Shown piece by piece: positions 46,184 through 55,104 of a stretch of DNA of 64,000 nucleotides. A program made the position numbers and the translations under genes. Position 1 is the stretch's first letter; every line of letters starts with the position of its first letter. The DNA is taken from positions 1-64,000 of the forward strand of contig NZ_KB899819.1 of NCBI RefSeq assembly GCF_000378425.1. The letters are read 5' to 3'. Origin of the DNA: Cohnella laeviribosi DSM 21336. GTDB lineage: Bacteria > Bacillota > Bacilli > Paenibacillales > Paenibacillaceae. The notes beneath the pieces were generated by a model. That model was given only the letters and a program-made list of their open reading frames with translations. It ran no database searches and had not been told where the DNA came from.

Positions 46184-47713
46184 TCAGCTTTTATCCTTCA
46201 ATTTGCGAACCAGCTCGCGCATTTTGGCGACTTCCTCGGGCGGGATCTCCGCTTTCGGTCCGCGGTCCTCGACAACCGATATCGCCGGTTTGCGGCGCCC
46301 GCCGCCCCGGCCGCGGGAGCCGCCATCCGCCGTGGCTTTGGCGGGTCCGTCTCCGCCCCGCTTCTTGCGTGCGAGCATTTCGTTCAGCTTCTCTTGTTCG
46401 CGGACGTAAAGCACCGCTTTCTCGAACGTGTCGATGCCTTTGGCCAGCATGTTGGAAGCGACCGAATCGATGAAGCTTTTGGTCAGCCGCTGCGCGTGGT
46501 TCATTCCGAGCACGTAATGAATCAGAACGTTGATGACCGGTTCCGGCAGCTTGTAGTTCAGATCGATCCGTTCGAAGATCCGCGCGAACGCATCCGGCAC
46601 CGCGCCCGGAAAGTACCGCTCAAGCATGCGGGTGTACGGCTCCCGGCGCAGCATCTGGTTGTAGACTTCGACAGGCGCCTTGAGGCCGAACCGTTCGGGC
46701 ACCGGCAGCAGCGGAATGCCGGAAACTGCCGCAGACGACTCCTCGGCCGGGTCCGCAGCCGGACCGGCCGTCCCCGAACCGGCCGCTTCCGCAGCGCCGG
46801 TCCGGGCGAGAAACCGCTCGCGCTCTTCCTCCCGCTTGCGGTCTTGCCGGTACATCAGGTTCGCCCTGAACTGAAGCTCCTCCCAGCGCAGCGTGCCGTC
46901 TTCGTGGAACACGCCGTCCTCATTGAGCAAACGGCAAATTTCCGGCACTTCGAGATCGTATTTGTACGCCAGATAATTGAGCTGGGCCATCGATTCCGGC
47001 GCCCTGTTCAGCCGTTCGACATAGGGGCGGTTGGGCGAAGTCCGCGGAAACCGCAGCAGCATGTCGCTGTGGCGGATGCGCTCCGGAGGCCGGACCGCCT
47101 CTTTGGCCTTCTCGTTTGCGGCCGCGCTTTCCGCCAACGCCTCCTCCAGTTCGGGATCGACGGGCCCTGCGCTCAGACGAAAAATCTCGTAAAACGGAAC
47201 CGTAATCTCTTCCCGGTTCACAAATCTCGCCAGCCCTTGCGGCTCCGACAGGGCAAACGATTCGCGCAGTTCCTGGAACGCCATCTTGCCGACCTTGTCG
47301 CGGAGCAGCAGGGCAAGATGAAACGTGGCGAAAAACTCTCCGGCTGCAAGCGGGCGCAGCAGCACGTATTCGTAAATCGTTTCGTCCTGCACGGGATCGT
47401 ACTGGCGAAACACCTGCAGCAGACCGACCGCTTCCAGCCTGGAAGCCTGATCGGCCAGCGTTTGCCGGCCGTCCGGGTTCATTTCCAAATCCAGGCCGAG
47501 AAACAGCTTCCGCTGCGCTTCGAGAGCGGAATAGCCCGTCCGATCCTCCGCCATATGATGATAGAGCAGCAAGTAGAGACCGACGGCGAAGGCGCCGACC
47601 ATCGGTTGATATAATTGCGCCAGCACGTTCCGATCGAGCCCGCTTAGCGCGAAATCCCGATAGACGACGAAGCGATGATGTTCCGTAAATTCCAACCGGT
47701 TCGATACGCGCAT
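46184..47713 (-). CDS. dnaB: Replication initiation and membrane attachment protein DnaB
   Basis: A 509-residue DnaB of the Firmicutes type (not the helicase), which helps DnaD and DnaI load the helicase at oriC and at restart sites. The N-terminal winged-helix domain covers about 1-115, the DnaB_2 domain lies near 310-400, and a basic Gly/Arg-rich tail (ARKKRGGDGPAK and RGRGGGRRKP) ends the protein. The start is not certain: ATG at 47713 and GTG at 47728 both have weak ribosome sites. It heads the dnaB-dnaI pair. Confidence 0.91.
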   Translation of the reverse strand: MRVSNRLEFTEHHRFVVYRDFALSGLDRNVLAQLYQPMVGAFAVGLYLLLYHHMAEDRTGYSALEAQRKLFLGLDLEMNPDGRQTLADQASRLEAVGLLQVFRQYDPVQDETIYEYVLLRPLAAGEFFATFHLALLLRDKVGKMAFQELRESFALSEPQGLARFVNREEITVPFYEIFRLSAGPVDPELEEALAESAAANEKAKEAVRPPERIRHSDMLLRFPRTSPNRPYVERLNRAPESMAQLNYLAYKYDLEVPEICRLLNEDGVFHEDGTLRWEELQFRANLMYRQDRKREEERERFLARTGAAEAAGSGTAGPAADPAEESSAAVSGIPLLPVPERFGLKAPVEVYNQMLRREPYTRMLERYFPGAVPDAFARIFERIDLNYKLPEPVINVLIHYVLGMNHAQRLTKSFIDSVASNMLAKGIDTFEKAVLYVREQEKLNEMLARKKRGGDGPAKATADGGSRGRGGGRRKPAISVVEDRGPKAEIPPEEVAKMRELVRKLKDKS

Positions 47714-47825
47714 GGCGAATCCGTCCACTCTTTTCGAAATAATGTCCGATCATTTTCCTATTGTAACATAAACGCAAGCGCTGCTGGATACGCGAGAGAT
47801 TCGGAGTCTCCCGGCGGCAGCCTCC

Positions 47826-48233
47826 CTACGAATCCTGCGCGGCCTCCGCGCCGCGAAACACCCACAGCTTGCTTCCCCCGTAATTGACGGCAAGCGAAGC
47901 GGCTACAGACGCCAGCTTCGCCGCCCATGCCGTAACGCCCGCTCCGTGCTCCAGGCCGAGCAGCACGCCGGTCGCGCACAGGAACGACACGCCGTTCACA
48001 ATGCCGAAGCGGATCCACTCCCCGGCGCTCGCGCGGGTTTTGACGCGAAACGTCCAACGCCGGTTCAGGAAGAAGCTGTTGACGAAGCCGCAGCCGTACG
48101 AGAAGACCTGCGCGACCGCCGACATCACGCCCAAACCGTACACCAATGCGACAAAAACGGCGAAATCCACGCCCGTGTTCGCGATCCCCACAAGCCCGAA
48201 TTTCGCCAATCTCAGCCATTCCCTGTTCGCCAC
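47826..48233 (-). CDS. GtrA-family membrane protein
   Basis: A 135-residue protein with four membrane helices matching the GtrA/DPMS family (FGLVGIANTGVDFAVFVALV; NRRWTFR loop; YGGSKLWVF end). Family members take part in moving lipid-linked sugars across the membrane for wall polymers or glycosylation. It starts at a GTG with GGGGGAG six bases upstream. It lies 25 bp upstream of nothing related: its neighbour yuiB ends 26 bp before it on the same strand, so the two may be co-transcribed. Confidence 0.88.
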   Translation of the reverse strand: MANREWLRLAKFGLVGIANTGVDFAVFVALVYGLGVMSAVAQVFSYGCGFVNSFFLNRRWTFRVKTRASAGEWIRFGIVNGVSFLCATGVLLGLEHGAGVTAWAAKLASVAASLAVNYGGSKLWVFRGAEAAQDS

Positions 48234-48258
48234 TGGCTACTCCCCCGATCCGAGCGGC

Positions 48259-48543
48259 TCAAAACATCTTGTAGCCGTTTTTGCGAAGCGATCGGATCGC
48301 CCACCCGCTGGCAAGCGCCCCTCCGATGCCGGCCAAAAAAGGCCACAGAAACACGCCGAGAAAAGCCAGCAAGCTCAAATCCGGCTTCCAGAAGTATCCG
48401 ACGCCGATCGGCAGCACAACGAAGATATACAGCCAGGTCGGCAGCCAGGTCGTCTTCACCAGCATATTCAAAATAAAGCCGATCCCGAAAAACAGCACGA
48501 AAAACAGTACGGTACCGACGATTTCCTGCAAAATCTCCCGCAT
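48259..48543 (-). CDS. yuiB: YuiB-like membrane protein
   Basis: A 94-residue protein with three predicted membrane helices. The N-terminal TVLFFVLFFGIGFILNMLVK and the C-terminal SLRKNGYKMF closely resemble Bacillus YuiB, a membrane protein of unknown function encoded near the yumB/yumC redox genes. The same neighbours, ndh and fnr, lie 1-4 kb away here, which supports the match. It is shorter than the Bacillus protein in its middle section. Confidence 0.77.
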   Translation of the reverse strand: MREILQEIVGTVLFFVLFFGIGFILNMLVKTTWLPTWLYIFVVLPIGVGYFWKPDLSLLAFLGVFLWPFLAGIGGALASGWAIRSLRKNGYKMF

Positions 48544-48677
48544 GTGCGAATTTCCTCCCGAGATGATGTCCTATCCAGTTTACAGGATCGCTCTCCGGAC
48601 AGTCAATGCGGCCCCGGCGCGTTTCCTGCCGGAAACGCAAGTTCACTTCTTTGTCATCGTTTGACGGCGCAGGCCGT

Positions 48678-48706
48678 TTGCCCGCGGCGGGCGGTTCCGC
48701 TACAAT
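48678..48706 (+). promoter_or_regulatory. Promoter of hemQ
   Basis: TTGCCC at 48678-48683 and TACAAT at 48701-48706, 17-bp spacer, 65 bp before hemQ. Confidence 0.55.
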
Positions 48707-48770
48707 CAGGAAGTAGAGCGATTCCCGCAAGCCATACTCAAGCCATACACGGACAAGGAGAGAAGTTTTT

Positions 48771-49517
48771 ATGAGTGAAGCAGCCCAAACGCTGGAAGGC
48801 TGGTATGTACTGCACGATTTCAGAACAATCGACTGGACGGCCTGGAACGATGCGTCGCCCGCGCAGCGGGAACAAGCCAGAAACGAACTGCTGGGCCTTG
48901 CCGAGCAATGGGAGGCGGTCGAGCAGCGCAAGGAAGGCAGCCTGGGCCTGTACGCGATCGTGGGACAAAAGGCGGATATCGTCTTTATGCACTTAAGAGA
49001 AACGCTCAAGGAGCTGAACGCGATCGAGAACGCGCTTAACCGTTCCGCCATCGGCCGGTTCCTGAAGCCTTCCTATTCCTATGTGAGCGTCGTCGAGCTC
49101 AGCAACTATATGGGCCAGCCCGGCGTCGATCCGATGCAGGTGCCGGAAATTGCCGCCCGGCTGAAGCCGATCCTGCCGAAAACGAACCATATTTGTTTTT
49201 ATCCGATGAACAAACGCCGCTTGCTGCAGGACAACTGGTACATGCTGCCGATGGAAGACCGCAAGGCGATGATGCGCAGCCACGGCATGATCGGACGCAG
49301 CTATGCCGGCAAAGTCAAGCAAATCATCAGCGGGTCGGTCGGCTTCGACGATTGGGAGTGGGGCGTTACCCTGTTCGCGGACGACGCGCTGCAGTTCAAA
49401 AAACTCGTTTACGAGATGCGCTTCGACGAGGTCAGCGCCCGGTTCGGGGAATTCGGTCCGTTTTATGTCGGCAACCGGCTTTCCCGCGAGCAATTGGCGG
49501 ACTTGCTCCGGGGTTGA
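48771..49517 (+). CDS. hemQ: Coproheme decarboxylase HemQ
   Basis: The 248-residue enzyme belongs to the chlorite-dismutase fold and, in Gram-positive bacteria, converts coproheme III to heme b as the last step of the coproporphyrin-dependent pathway. The catalytic tyrosine is Y144 in [10 protein letters not shown] and the proximal heme histidine is H171 in MRSHGMIGR; both are present. Length equals that of HemQ rather than true chlorite dismutases. AAGGAGAG precedes ATG. It fits the respiratory theme, with ctaA making heme A elsewhere in the window. Confidence 0.94.
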   Translation: MSEAAQTLEGWYVLHDFRTIDWTAWNDASPAQREQARNELLGLAEQWEAVEQRKEGSLGLYAIVGQKADIVFMHLRETLKELNAIENALNRSAIGRFLKPSYSYVSVVELSNYMGQPGVDPMQVPEIAARLKPILPKTNHICFYPMNKRRLLQDNWYMLPMEDRKAMMRSHGMIGRSYAGKVKQIISGSVGFDDWEWGVTLFADDALQFKKLVYEMRFDEVSARFGEFGPFYVGNRLSREQLADLLRG

Positions 49518-49593
49518 GCCGAAAGCCGGGCGTTGAGTCGCCCTGCCGGACCAAGAAGACGCGAAGGATCGTTGACTTTTCCAAACGGTCAGG

Positions 49594-49650
49594 CAAAAAA
49601 AACAGCCGAAGCGGATGCCGCACGGGATCGCGCTTCGGCTTTATTTTATT
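49594..49650. terminator. Bidirectional terminator between hemQ and a small gene
   Basis: AGCCGAAGCG and CGCTTCGGCT form the stem; T-runs lie on both sides (TTTTATT on the plus strand, eight T on the minus strand). The minus-strand gene stop codon falls inside the flanking tract. Confidence 0.85.
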
Positions 49651-49918
49651 CCTCGTCCAGCGCCCGCATTTGCGCTTCCCACTCCGCGCGGCGCTGCTCC
49701 TCCAGAAACTCCTGAGTTTTGCGGTCCCGTTCGCGGCTCTTCTCTTTGAGCCGTTCGATGGCCGGCTGAATCAGAAGGTCGATCTCCGCCTGCACGATCG
49801 CCGACAGGTCGTAACGGGACTGCGACTCCAGGAAAGCGCCGACCTCCATGAGCGCGTTGTAGCGGTCCAGCTCGCTTCGGGTCAGCAGCCCTCTGACCTG
49901 TACGCTGCAGTGTCTCAT
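49646..49918 (-). CDS. Hypothetical protein with charged coiled-coil tail
   Basis: A 90-residue protein I do not recognise. Residues 10-50 look helical (LLTRSELDRYNALMEVGAFL) and residues 52-90 are very rich in Glu, Arg and Gln (ERLKEKSRERDRKTQEFLEE), suggesting a coiled coil. Its ATG overlaps the ndh stop codon (TGATG), so translation is probably coupled to the NADH dehydrogenase. It has no cysteine cluster and no membrane helix. The gene ends within a bidirectional terminator. Confidence 0.7.
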   Translation of the reverse strand: MRHCSVQVRGLLTRSELDRYNALMEVGAFLESQSRYDLSAIVQAEIDLLIQPAIERLKEKSRERDRKTQEFLEEQRRAEWEAQMRALDEE

Positions 49919-51111
49919 CAGAGGAACTTGCCCTTGCGCAGCACGAGCGGAATGCCGCCGATAATGAACAGGTAGCGGAGGTCGATCGCCTTTTTCAGCC
50001 AGGAAGCGACGCGGCCTTTGTATTTCTTGCCGAAAGCGATGCCGATCGCTTCCCCTTTGCCGAGCGAGGCTACCGTGCCTTTGTTGTGGAAGACGAACGG
50101 CTTGAGCGTCTGGTTGCGGATTTGAGCCACCAGATTATGCGCGCAGTTTACGCCCTGCTGCATGGCGATTTGGGCTGTCGGCGGATAAGGCCGTCCTTCC
50201 TCGTTGAACACCAGGGAATTGTCTCCGAGGACGTAAATGTTCTCGTGTCCGGGACAACGCAAATACTCGTCCACTTTGACGCGGCCGCGCGTCGTCTCGA
50301 TGCCGGCTTCCTCGATCAGCCGATTGCCGCGCACGCCGCCCGTCCAGATGACGGTTTGCGACTTGATCTCCTCTCCTTCCCCGACGACAACGCCTTCGGA
50401 CGTGCACTCCTTGATTGCCGTGCCGATCTTGAAGATGACGCCCTTCTTCTGCAGCACTTGCATCGCATATTCGACCAGCTCGGGATCGAAGCCCGGAAGC
50501 GCCGTCGGAGCCGCTTCGATATTGTAAATCTTGACCAGGCTGCGGTCGACGTCGAACTGCTTGCACAGCTCGGGAACGCGGTCCGCCAGCTCGCCCACGA
50601 ACTCGATGCCGGTAAATCCCGCTCCGCCGACGACGAACGTCAAGTAATCGGTGCGGTGCGGCTCCCGCTTGTACCGGGCAAACTGGTATTCGATGTGCTC
50701 GCGAATCAACCGGACGGAATTGATGCTGCGGATCGTGAACGCATGTTCGGCCAATCCGGGGATGCCGAACGTCTCCGGTTCGCCGCCGAGCGCGATGACC
50801 AGATAGTCGTAGGAAAGCGTTCCGTCTTCAAGAATCACCTTGCGGTCCTGGGGACGGATTTGGACGACCGTCGATTTGACGAAATCGATCTTGAACTCGT
50901 CGATCAGTTTGGAAATGCTCACCCGGGCGTTGTCCGGATGGTCCGTGCCGGCCGCAGGCATATGAAGATGAGTCGTAATATAATGATAATCGTGTTTATT
51001 GACCAACGTTACGTCCGCTTCGTTGTAGTTTAATTCCTTCTGGAGCCGAAGGGAGGTCAGCACGCCGCCGTATCCCGCGCCCAGAATGACAATTTTGGGT
51101 ATGCTGCTCAT
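49918..51111 (-). CDS. ndh: Type II NADH dehydrogenase
   Basis: A 397-residue peripheral membrane flavoprotein that oxidises NADH and reduces menaquinone without pumping protons. FAD binds at [19 protein letters not shown] (residues 4-22), NAD at [20 protein letters not shown] (about 160), and the second FAD motif IYVLGDNS lies near 295. It resembles YumB of Bacillus. The start could be 51111 or 51123; the ribosome site is weak for both. It is divergent from fnr, and a small coiled-coil gene is translationally coupled downstream. Confidence 0.92.
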   Translation of the reverse strand: MSSIPKIVILGAGYGGVLTSLRLQKELNYNEADVTLVNKHDYHYITTHLHMPAAGTDHPDNARVSISKLIDEFKIDFVKSTVVQIRPQDRKVILEDGTLSYDYLVIALGGEPETFGIPGLAEHAFTIRSINSVRLIREHIEYQFARYKREPHRTDYLTFVVGGAGFTGIEFVGELADRVPELCKQFDVDRSLVKIYNIEAAPTALPGFDPELVEYAMQVLQKKGVIFKIGTAIKECTSEGVVVGEGEEIKSQTVIWTGGVRGNRLIEEAGIETTRGRVKVDEYLRCPGHENIYVLGDNSLVFNEEGRPYPPTAQIAMQQGVNCAHNLVAQIRNQTLKPFVFHNKGTVASLGKGEAIGIAFGKKYKGRVASWLKKAIDLRYLFIIGGIPLVLRKGKFL

Positions 51112-51417
51112 GGTCAATCCCATCCAATCCTGTGTTTGTTTCTCTCCAAGTCGCGATCCTCACCGTACAACTGAATCATATAGGCTTTCACTGCTATTTT
51201 CAAGTTTCATATGTACGAAATTGTTTGGACATCTCCACAAAATTGACCGCGTTTTTCCCGGCGTTCCATGTCTAGTTTCCTGCAAATTTTTCCTCCTTAT
51301 TCCGCATCCGGTTTCTTTCGCGGGAACCCAAGCTTATAATAAAAGCAGATTTGACGAAGCTTATTCCAGCAACGTGTTTACCACAAATTTCGCTTGCGCG
51401 AACGGAGGTGTCCCAAC

Positions 51418-52413
51418 ATGAATCGGCCTCTAGGCGAAGTAAGAGACGTGGCCGTTATCGGCGGCGGGCCCGCCGGAATGTTTGCCGCCTTTTACGGCGG
51501 GATGAGGAAGATGTCGGTCACGCTGATCGAAAGCATGCCGCAGCTCGGCGGCCAGCTTGCCGCGTTGTACCCGGAAAAGCACATTTACGACGTTGCGGGC
51601 TTTCCCAAGATCACGGCCCAGGAGCTGGTCGACAATCTGAGGCGCCAAATGCGCCATTTCGAGCCGGAAATCCGCTTGGAGGAAAAAGTGCGGAACGTCC
51701 GCAAGCTCGAAGAACGATTGTTCGAGATCGAAACGGACAAGAGCGTGCTTTACGCCCGGGCGGTCATCATTACGGCCGGTGTGGGAGCGTTTGAACCCCG
51801 GAGGCTGGAGCTTCCGGAAGCGGCCCGGTTCGAAAAATCCAATCTGCATTACTTCGTAGGGAATTTGGAGACGTTTCGCGGCAAAAGGGTGCTCGTTAGC
51901 GGAGGCGGGGATTCGGCGGTCGATTGGTCGCTTATGCTCGAGCCGATTGCGGAGCAGGTTACGCTTGTCCACCGCCGCGACAAATTCCGCGCGCACGAGC
52001 ATAGCGTAGAACTGCTGAAGAAGTCCAAGGTCAACATCGTCGTGCCGACGGAAATTACGGCCCTGCATGGCGACGACGCCATCCGCAAGGTTACGCTGAC
52101 GCATACGAAGACGGGCGAGACGACGGACGTGGAGGTCGACGCGGTAATCGTCAACTTCGGCTTTGTAAGTTCCCTCGGGCCGATTGCCGAATGGGGACTT
52201 GAGATCCGGGACGGCTCCATCGTGGTCGATTCCCGGATGGAGACCAGCGTTCCCGGGATTTTCGCCGCAGGCGACATCACGACCTATCCCGGCAAGCTGA
52301 AGCTGATCGCCGTCGGCTTCGGCGAAGCGCCGACCGCCATCAACAACGCCAAAGTCTATATCGATCCGGACGCAAAGCTGTCGCCCGGCCACAGCAGCAA
52401 CTTGAAGCTGTAA
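51418..52413 (+). CDS. Ferredoxin-NADP reductase, YumC type
   Basis: A 331-residue thioredoxin-reductase-like flavoenzyme that transfers electrons between NADPH and ferredoxin or flavodoxin. FAD motif [18 protein letters not shown] near residue 12, NADP motif [17 protein letters not shown] near 158 and the C-terminal FAD motif IFAAGDIT near 280 are present; there is no CxxC redox pair, which separates it from thioredoxin reductase. The start at 51418 has GGAGGTG seven bases upstream. It is divergent from ndh, as yumC is near yumB in Bacillus. Confidence 0.92.
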   Translation: MNRPLGEVRDVAVIGGGPAGMFAAFYGGMRKMSVTLIESMPQLGGQLAALYPEKHIYDVAGFPKITAQELVDNLRRQMRHFEPEIRLEEKVRNVRKLEERLFEIETDKSVLYARAVIITAGVGAFEPRRLELPEAARFEKSNLHYFVGNLETFRGKRVLVSGGGDSAVDWSLMLEPIAEQVTLVHRRDKFRAHEHSVELLKKSKVNIVVPTEITALHGDDAIRKVTLTHTKTGETTDVEVDAVIVNFGFVSSLGPIAEWGLEIRDGSIVVDSRMETSVPGIFAAGDITTYPGKLKLIAVGFGEAPTAINNAKVYIDPDAKLSPGHSSNLKL

Positions 52414-52433
52414 CGCATTCCAAAAACAAGGAC

Positions 52434-52490
52434 AGGGCATCCCGAATGGAGCGATTCCGTCAGCCAATGGGATGCCCGTTGCTTTACGTT
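52434..52490 (+). terminator. Terminator after the ferredoxin reductase gene
   Basis: GGGCATCCC pairs with GGGATGCCC across a longer arm and is followed by GTTGCTTT. Confidence 0.6.
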
Positions 52491-52527
52491 TTCGCATGCG
52501 AATCTGTTGCCGTTCCGTTGCGAGAGA

Positions 52528-52671
52528 TTATGCCGGCTGCTCTTCCGGCAAGACGAGTTTTCGCCGATCGATCTCCGCCCGCAGCAGCGACAAAAACTCC
52601 TGTTCAAGCTTCAGGCGAAGCGCATGACGATAAGCCTCCAACAGCAATTCATCCGATAGAAGCGGCAACAT
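52528..52671 (-). CDS. sda: Sporulation histidine kinase inhibitor Sda
   Basis: A 47-residue protein beginning MLPLLSDELLLEAYRHALRL and continuing KLEQEFLSLLRAEIDRRKL, which matches the helical hairpin of Bacillus Sda (LSDELL.E.Y..A....L...F..L...EI.RR.L). Sda binds sporulation kinases such as KinA and blocks phosphorelay signalling when replication is ongoing or damaged. AAGGAAAGGGTG precedes the ATG. The gene has its own promoter and four DnaA-box-like sites just upstream, which is how Bacillus sda is coupled to replication. It was missed by simple length filters. Confidence 0.9.
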   Translation of the reverse strand: MLPLLSDELLLEAYRHALRLKLEQEFLSLLRAEIDRRKLVLPEEQPA

Positions 52672-52706
52672 TCCCCACACCCTTTCCTTTTTGGGATTGT
52701 GAGGGC

Positions 52707-52736
52707 ATCATAGCATGTCACCGAAAAGGCGGACAA
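52707..52736 (-). promoter_or_regulatory. Promoter of sda
   Basis: On the minus strand TTGTCC (52736-52731) and TATGAT (52712-52707) are 18 bp apart, about 36 bp upstream of the sda start. Confidence 0.65.
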
Positions 52737-52745
52737 GCCTCCCCG

Positions 52746-52845
52746 CTATCCACACCCCTAAGTGGACAACATGTGGATATAATGTTGAAAAGAGTCGTTC
52801 GGGCCCGATATTATGCTGTGAATGTTGTGGATGAACTTATACACA
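52746..52845. promoter_or_regulatory. Cluster of DnaA-box-like sites upstream of sda
   Basis: Four nonamers differ from TTATCCACA by one base: CTATCCACA at 52746-52754, TGTGGATAT (inverted) at 52772-52780, TGTGGATGA (inverted) at 52826-52834 and TTATACACA at 52837-52845. They lie immediately upstream of the sda -35 hexamer. In Bacillus subtilis DnaA activates sda from such boxes. Confidence 0.78.
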
Positions 52846-52936
52846 GGTCATTTTCAACATTTCGAATAAAAAACTTTAATTGCGCAATTTGCGATGATTA
52901 ATTGCTTGAATAGAAAATTTTGTCATTTCTCCCCGT

Positions 52937-53617
52937 TTACTGGGGTCGAGTGTTGACCTCCAGAATCCAAATGTGTCCGTTCCGGTCGATTCCGTAATCG
53001 TAGCCGAGCGATCCGACGCCCGGAAAACGCCTTTCCAGCAAGCTTGTCGCGATTTTCGTCAAACGTCTCATTTCCCGTTTCTTGGCGCCTACCATTTTTT
53101 GCGACAAAGATTGCCGTATGCCTTGCGATGCAGTGATCCTCGTGCCTCCCCGGCACAAATTGGTGACGAACAATCCCCTGCGCGCGACCCGTCCGACCAT
53201 GGACCGGAACGTCCAGACTCCGTTTGCCTTCACGTATTTGACCCGGTAATCGATCGGTCTGCCCCGGACCGTGGCCAGTCGGATGCCCTTTTGAATCAGG
53301 TACGAACGCCGTCCCCGCAACCGGTTGATGTGGGACAGAAGTCCCGCGAATGTATGGAATGTGCGCGTTTTCGCCATATATGTGCATGAATAGCCTGCCG
53401 CCGATCGGGAAACCTTCATGACGCCGATGCCGCCGCCGCCGCAAACCGGCTTGATGACGACCATTCCATACTTGGACAGCATCGCTTGCAGATTGGCGGA
53501 CGTAAATAGCCGCGAAGGCGGGATATGGCGGGCGATGGAGGGATTGGACAGCAGGGCGTTTGTCTTCAACCACTTGCTGGCCAGCTGTCGTCCCGATGAT
53601 ATGGTCGCTGTATCCAT
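52937..53617 (-). CDS. YheC/YheD-family protein (ATP-grasp, spore coat associated)
   Basis: A 226-residue protein with the YheC/D ATP-grasp features: a glycine-rich loop KPVCGGGGIGVMKV near residue 52, the segment IQKGIRLATVRGRPIDYRVK near 108, and the C-terminal GSLGYDYGIDRNGHIWILEV with the acidic and Asn metal ligands (EVN). Bacillus members are endospore coat-associated; the enzymatic product is unknown. AAAGGAG is nine bases upstream of ATG at 53617. The protein is a short, single-domain form of the family. Confidence 0.85.
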   Translation of the reverse strand: MDTATISSGRQLASKWLKTNALLSNPSIARHIPPSRLFTSANLQAMLSKYGMVVIKPVCGGGGIGVMKVSRSAAGYSCTYMAKTRTFHTFAGLLSHINRLRGRRSYLIQKGIRLATVRGRPIDYRVKYVKANGVWTFRSMVGRVARRGLFVTNLCRGGTRITASQGIRQSLSQKMVGAKKREMRRLTKIATSLLERRFPGVGSLGYDYGIDRNGHIWILEVNTRPQ

Positions 53618-53758
53618 TATCTGCGTCTCCTTTCCTATTTCTATGCTTATAACATACGAGAACGGGAGGACAGGTTCTTGGATGAATGACGCCTTCAAAT
53701 CGCCCGAAATCGCCGGCAGCCGATCAACGATTTAAGTCTGACGAACGGGCAGAAACCA

Positions 53759-53811
53759 AAAAAAACCAAGCGTCCGCCTTCCAAAACGAAAGCAAACGCT
53801 TGGCCCGTTTG
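53759..53811 (-). terminator. Terminator of erpA
   Basis: On the minus strand CCAAGCG and CGCTTGG pair across a 24-base loop, followed by TTTTTTTT, some 65 bp after the erpA stop. Confidence 0.7.
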
Positions 53812-53873
53812 AAAAAAGGTCCCGATGCCGTCGGGAATTTGCGTAAAACCGAAAGAAACTTCGCCTTAACCGC

Positions 53874-54233
53874 TCAGCACGGCTCCGGGCTCGGCTTGCC
53901 CGCGTCGGTCGCCGTCCGGAACGACGAGCCGCAGCCGCATGTGGCAATCGCATTGGGATTAAAAATCGTAAACCCGCCGGACATGCCGGTTTCCTTGTAG
54001 TCGATTTCGAGACCGCGCAGGTACTTGACGCTTTCGGAATCGACGACGACCTTCAGGCCGCGGATTTCGAGCACTTCGTCGTCCTCGTGCTGCTCGTCGT
54101 CAAATCCCATGCCATATGAAAAACCGCTGCAGCCGCCCTCCTGTACGCCTACGCGCAAGAACAGGTTCGGAGACTCCTCCGCCGCAAGCATTTCCTGGAT
54201 TTTCCGGCTGGCCGCTTCGCTGATGGAAATCAT
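53874..54233 (-). CDS. erpA: Iron-sulfur cluster insertion protein (HesB/IscA/ErpA type)
   Basis: A 119-residue A-type carrier that hands Fe-S clusters to target proteins. The three ligand cysteines are C35 (EGGCSGFSY), C99 and C101 (ATCGCGSSF). AAGGAGG lies nine bases before ATG. It corresponds in neighbourhood to Bacillus YutM, near yutJ, yuzB and yutI. The C-terminus has about a dozen residues past the CGCGSSF motif, ending in an extra cysteine, slightly longer than usual. Confidence 0.92.
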   Translation of the reverse strand: MISISEAASRKIQEMLAAEESPNLFLRVGVQEGGCSGFSYGMGFDDEQHEDDEVLEIRGLKVVVDSESVKYLRGLEIDYKETGMSGGFTIFNPNAIATCGCGSSFRTATDAGKPSPEPC

Positions 54234-54362
54234 ATGCGGTTCCCTCCTTGGATATGGAGTCGATCATGCCGTATGCAAGCATGTTTGCCTTGCTTATAGC
54301 CATTATACTCCTCGGCCGTCAAAGCCTCAAGAGGCACCGCAATCGGCAAGCCCGGCGCGGAG

Positions 54363-54827
54363 TCAGGCGCCGGCGTCTTCTTCCTTCCATTCCGGCTGCG
54401 AGGCCGTCTGCTGGGGCAGCGCCTTAAGCTCGATCCGGCACCGGAAGTAGCCGTTTTCATTTAACAGAAACTCGGACAGCCGGCGAAACACGTGCGCAAG
54501 TTCCGGTCCCGTCGAATCGGTATCGAGTCCGTAACGGAACTGGTCGGCGGGCAGTCCCTTGACCGGAATCCGTTCGGCTTCACGGCCGTCCGTTTCGCGC
54601 ATGCGCTTCCATTCCTTGGAGGGATCGAACTTGTCCGCGCGCCGCACGAGCTGCTCGTAGATGTTTTGCTTTTTCAGCCACATGTAATATTGGATCGGGT
54701 TATTAAATCCCCACGCCTGGCTCAAATCTTTAATCGTATAATGGGCCCTGTATGTTTGCAGAGTTGCGATTTTTTCGGGCTTTTCCATTTTCTCCAGCTC
54801 GGAGATCGGCAGAATGTCGGGCTTCAA
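54363..54827 (-). CDS. Conserved hypothetical protein
   Basis: A 154-residue protein without a domain I can name. The N-terminal half (YTIKDLSQAWGFNNPIQYYM) looks like a helix-turn-helix with a conserved-looking aromatic cluster (YYMWLKKQNIYEQL); the second half (about 85-140) is an alpha/beta segment with FRYGLDTDSTGPELAHVF. There is no membrane helix and no cysteine cluster. A TTG at 54827 with AAGGAAGG eight bases upstream is the best start; a GTG at 54836 abuts that site. It is divergent from mqnE. A DNA-binding role is only a guess. Confidence 0.75.
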   Translation of the reverse strand: MKPDILPISELEKMEKPEKIATLQTYRAHYTIKDLSQAWGFNNPIQYYMWLKKQNIYEQLVRRADKFDPSKEWKRMRETDGREAERIPVKGLPADQFRYGLDTDSTGPELAHVFRRLSEFLLNENGYFRCRIELKALPQQTASQPEWKEEDAGA

Positions 54828-54939
54828 CGCAAACACCTTCCTTTTCGTAAATTATTGTTACAACTAACATAGCCATATTTTGTTTTATATTCAAGTTGAT
54901 TCCCCTATTTGGGATTAATTATACCTCATTTATTTTTAG

Positions 54940-54968
54940 TTGCCGGGTTTGAAACAGAGGTTTATAAT
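54940..54968 (+). promoter_or_regulatory. Promoter of mqnE
   Basis: TTGCCG at 54940-54945 and a perfect TATAAT at 54963-54968 with a 17-bp spacer. This leaves an untranslated leader of about 130 nt in which I see no known riboswitch. Confidence 0.72.
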
Positions 54969-55104
54969 GAAAGCTGACATTCAGCTCACCGGTTTAGGGA
55001 TTATACGTTGCTTCGTCGGAGTCGAAAGTTATTTTTTTCACAAACATACGATACGGGCGGCACCGGTTTTCGCGAACATCACCCTTTCGAAGGAGGCCAT
55101 TCCC

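Noticed and set aside
52746-52845. Replication origin
   Set aside because: DnaA boxes are present but no dnaA, dnaN or AT-rich unwinding element is nearby; the position upstream of sda explains them.
54940-55104. Longer N-terminus of MqnE
   Set aside because: The extra codons cover a consensus promoter, and the TTG at 55105 has AAGGAGG at ideal distance.
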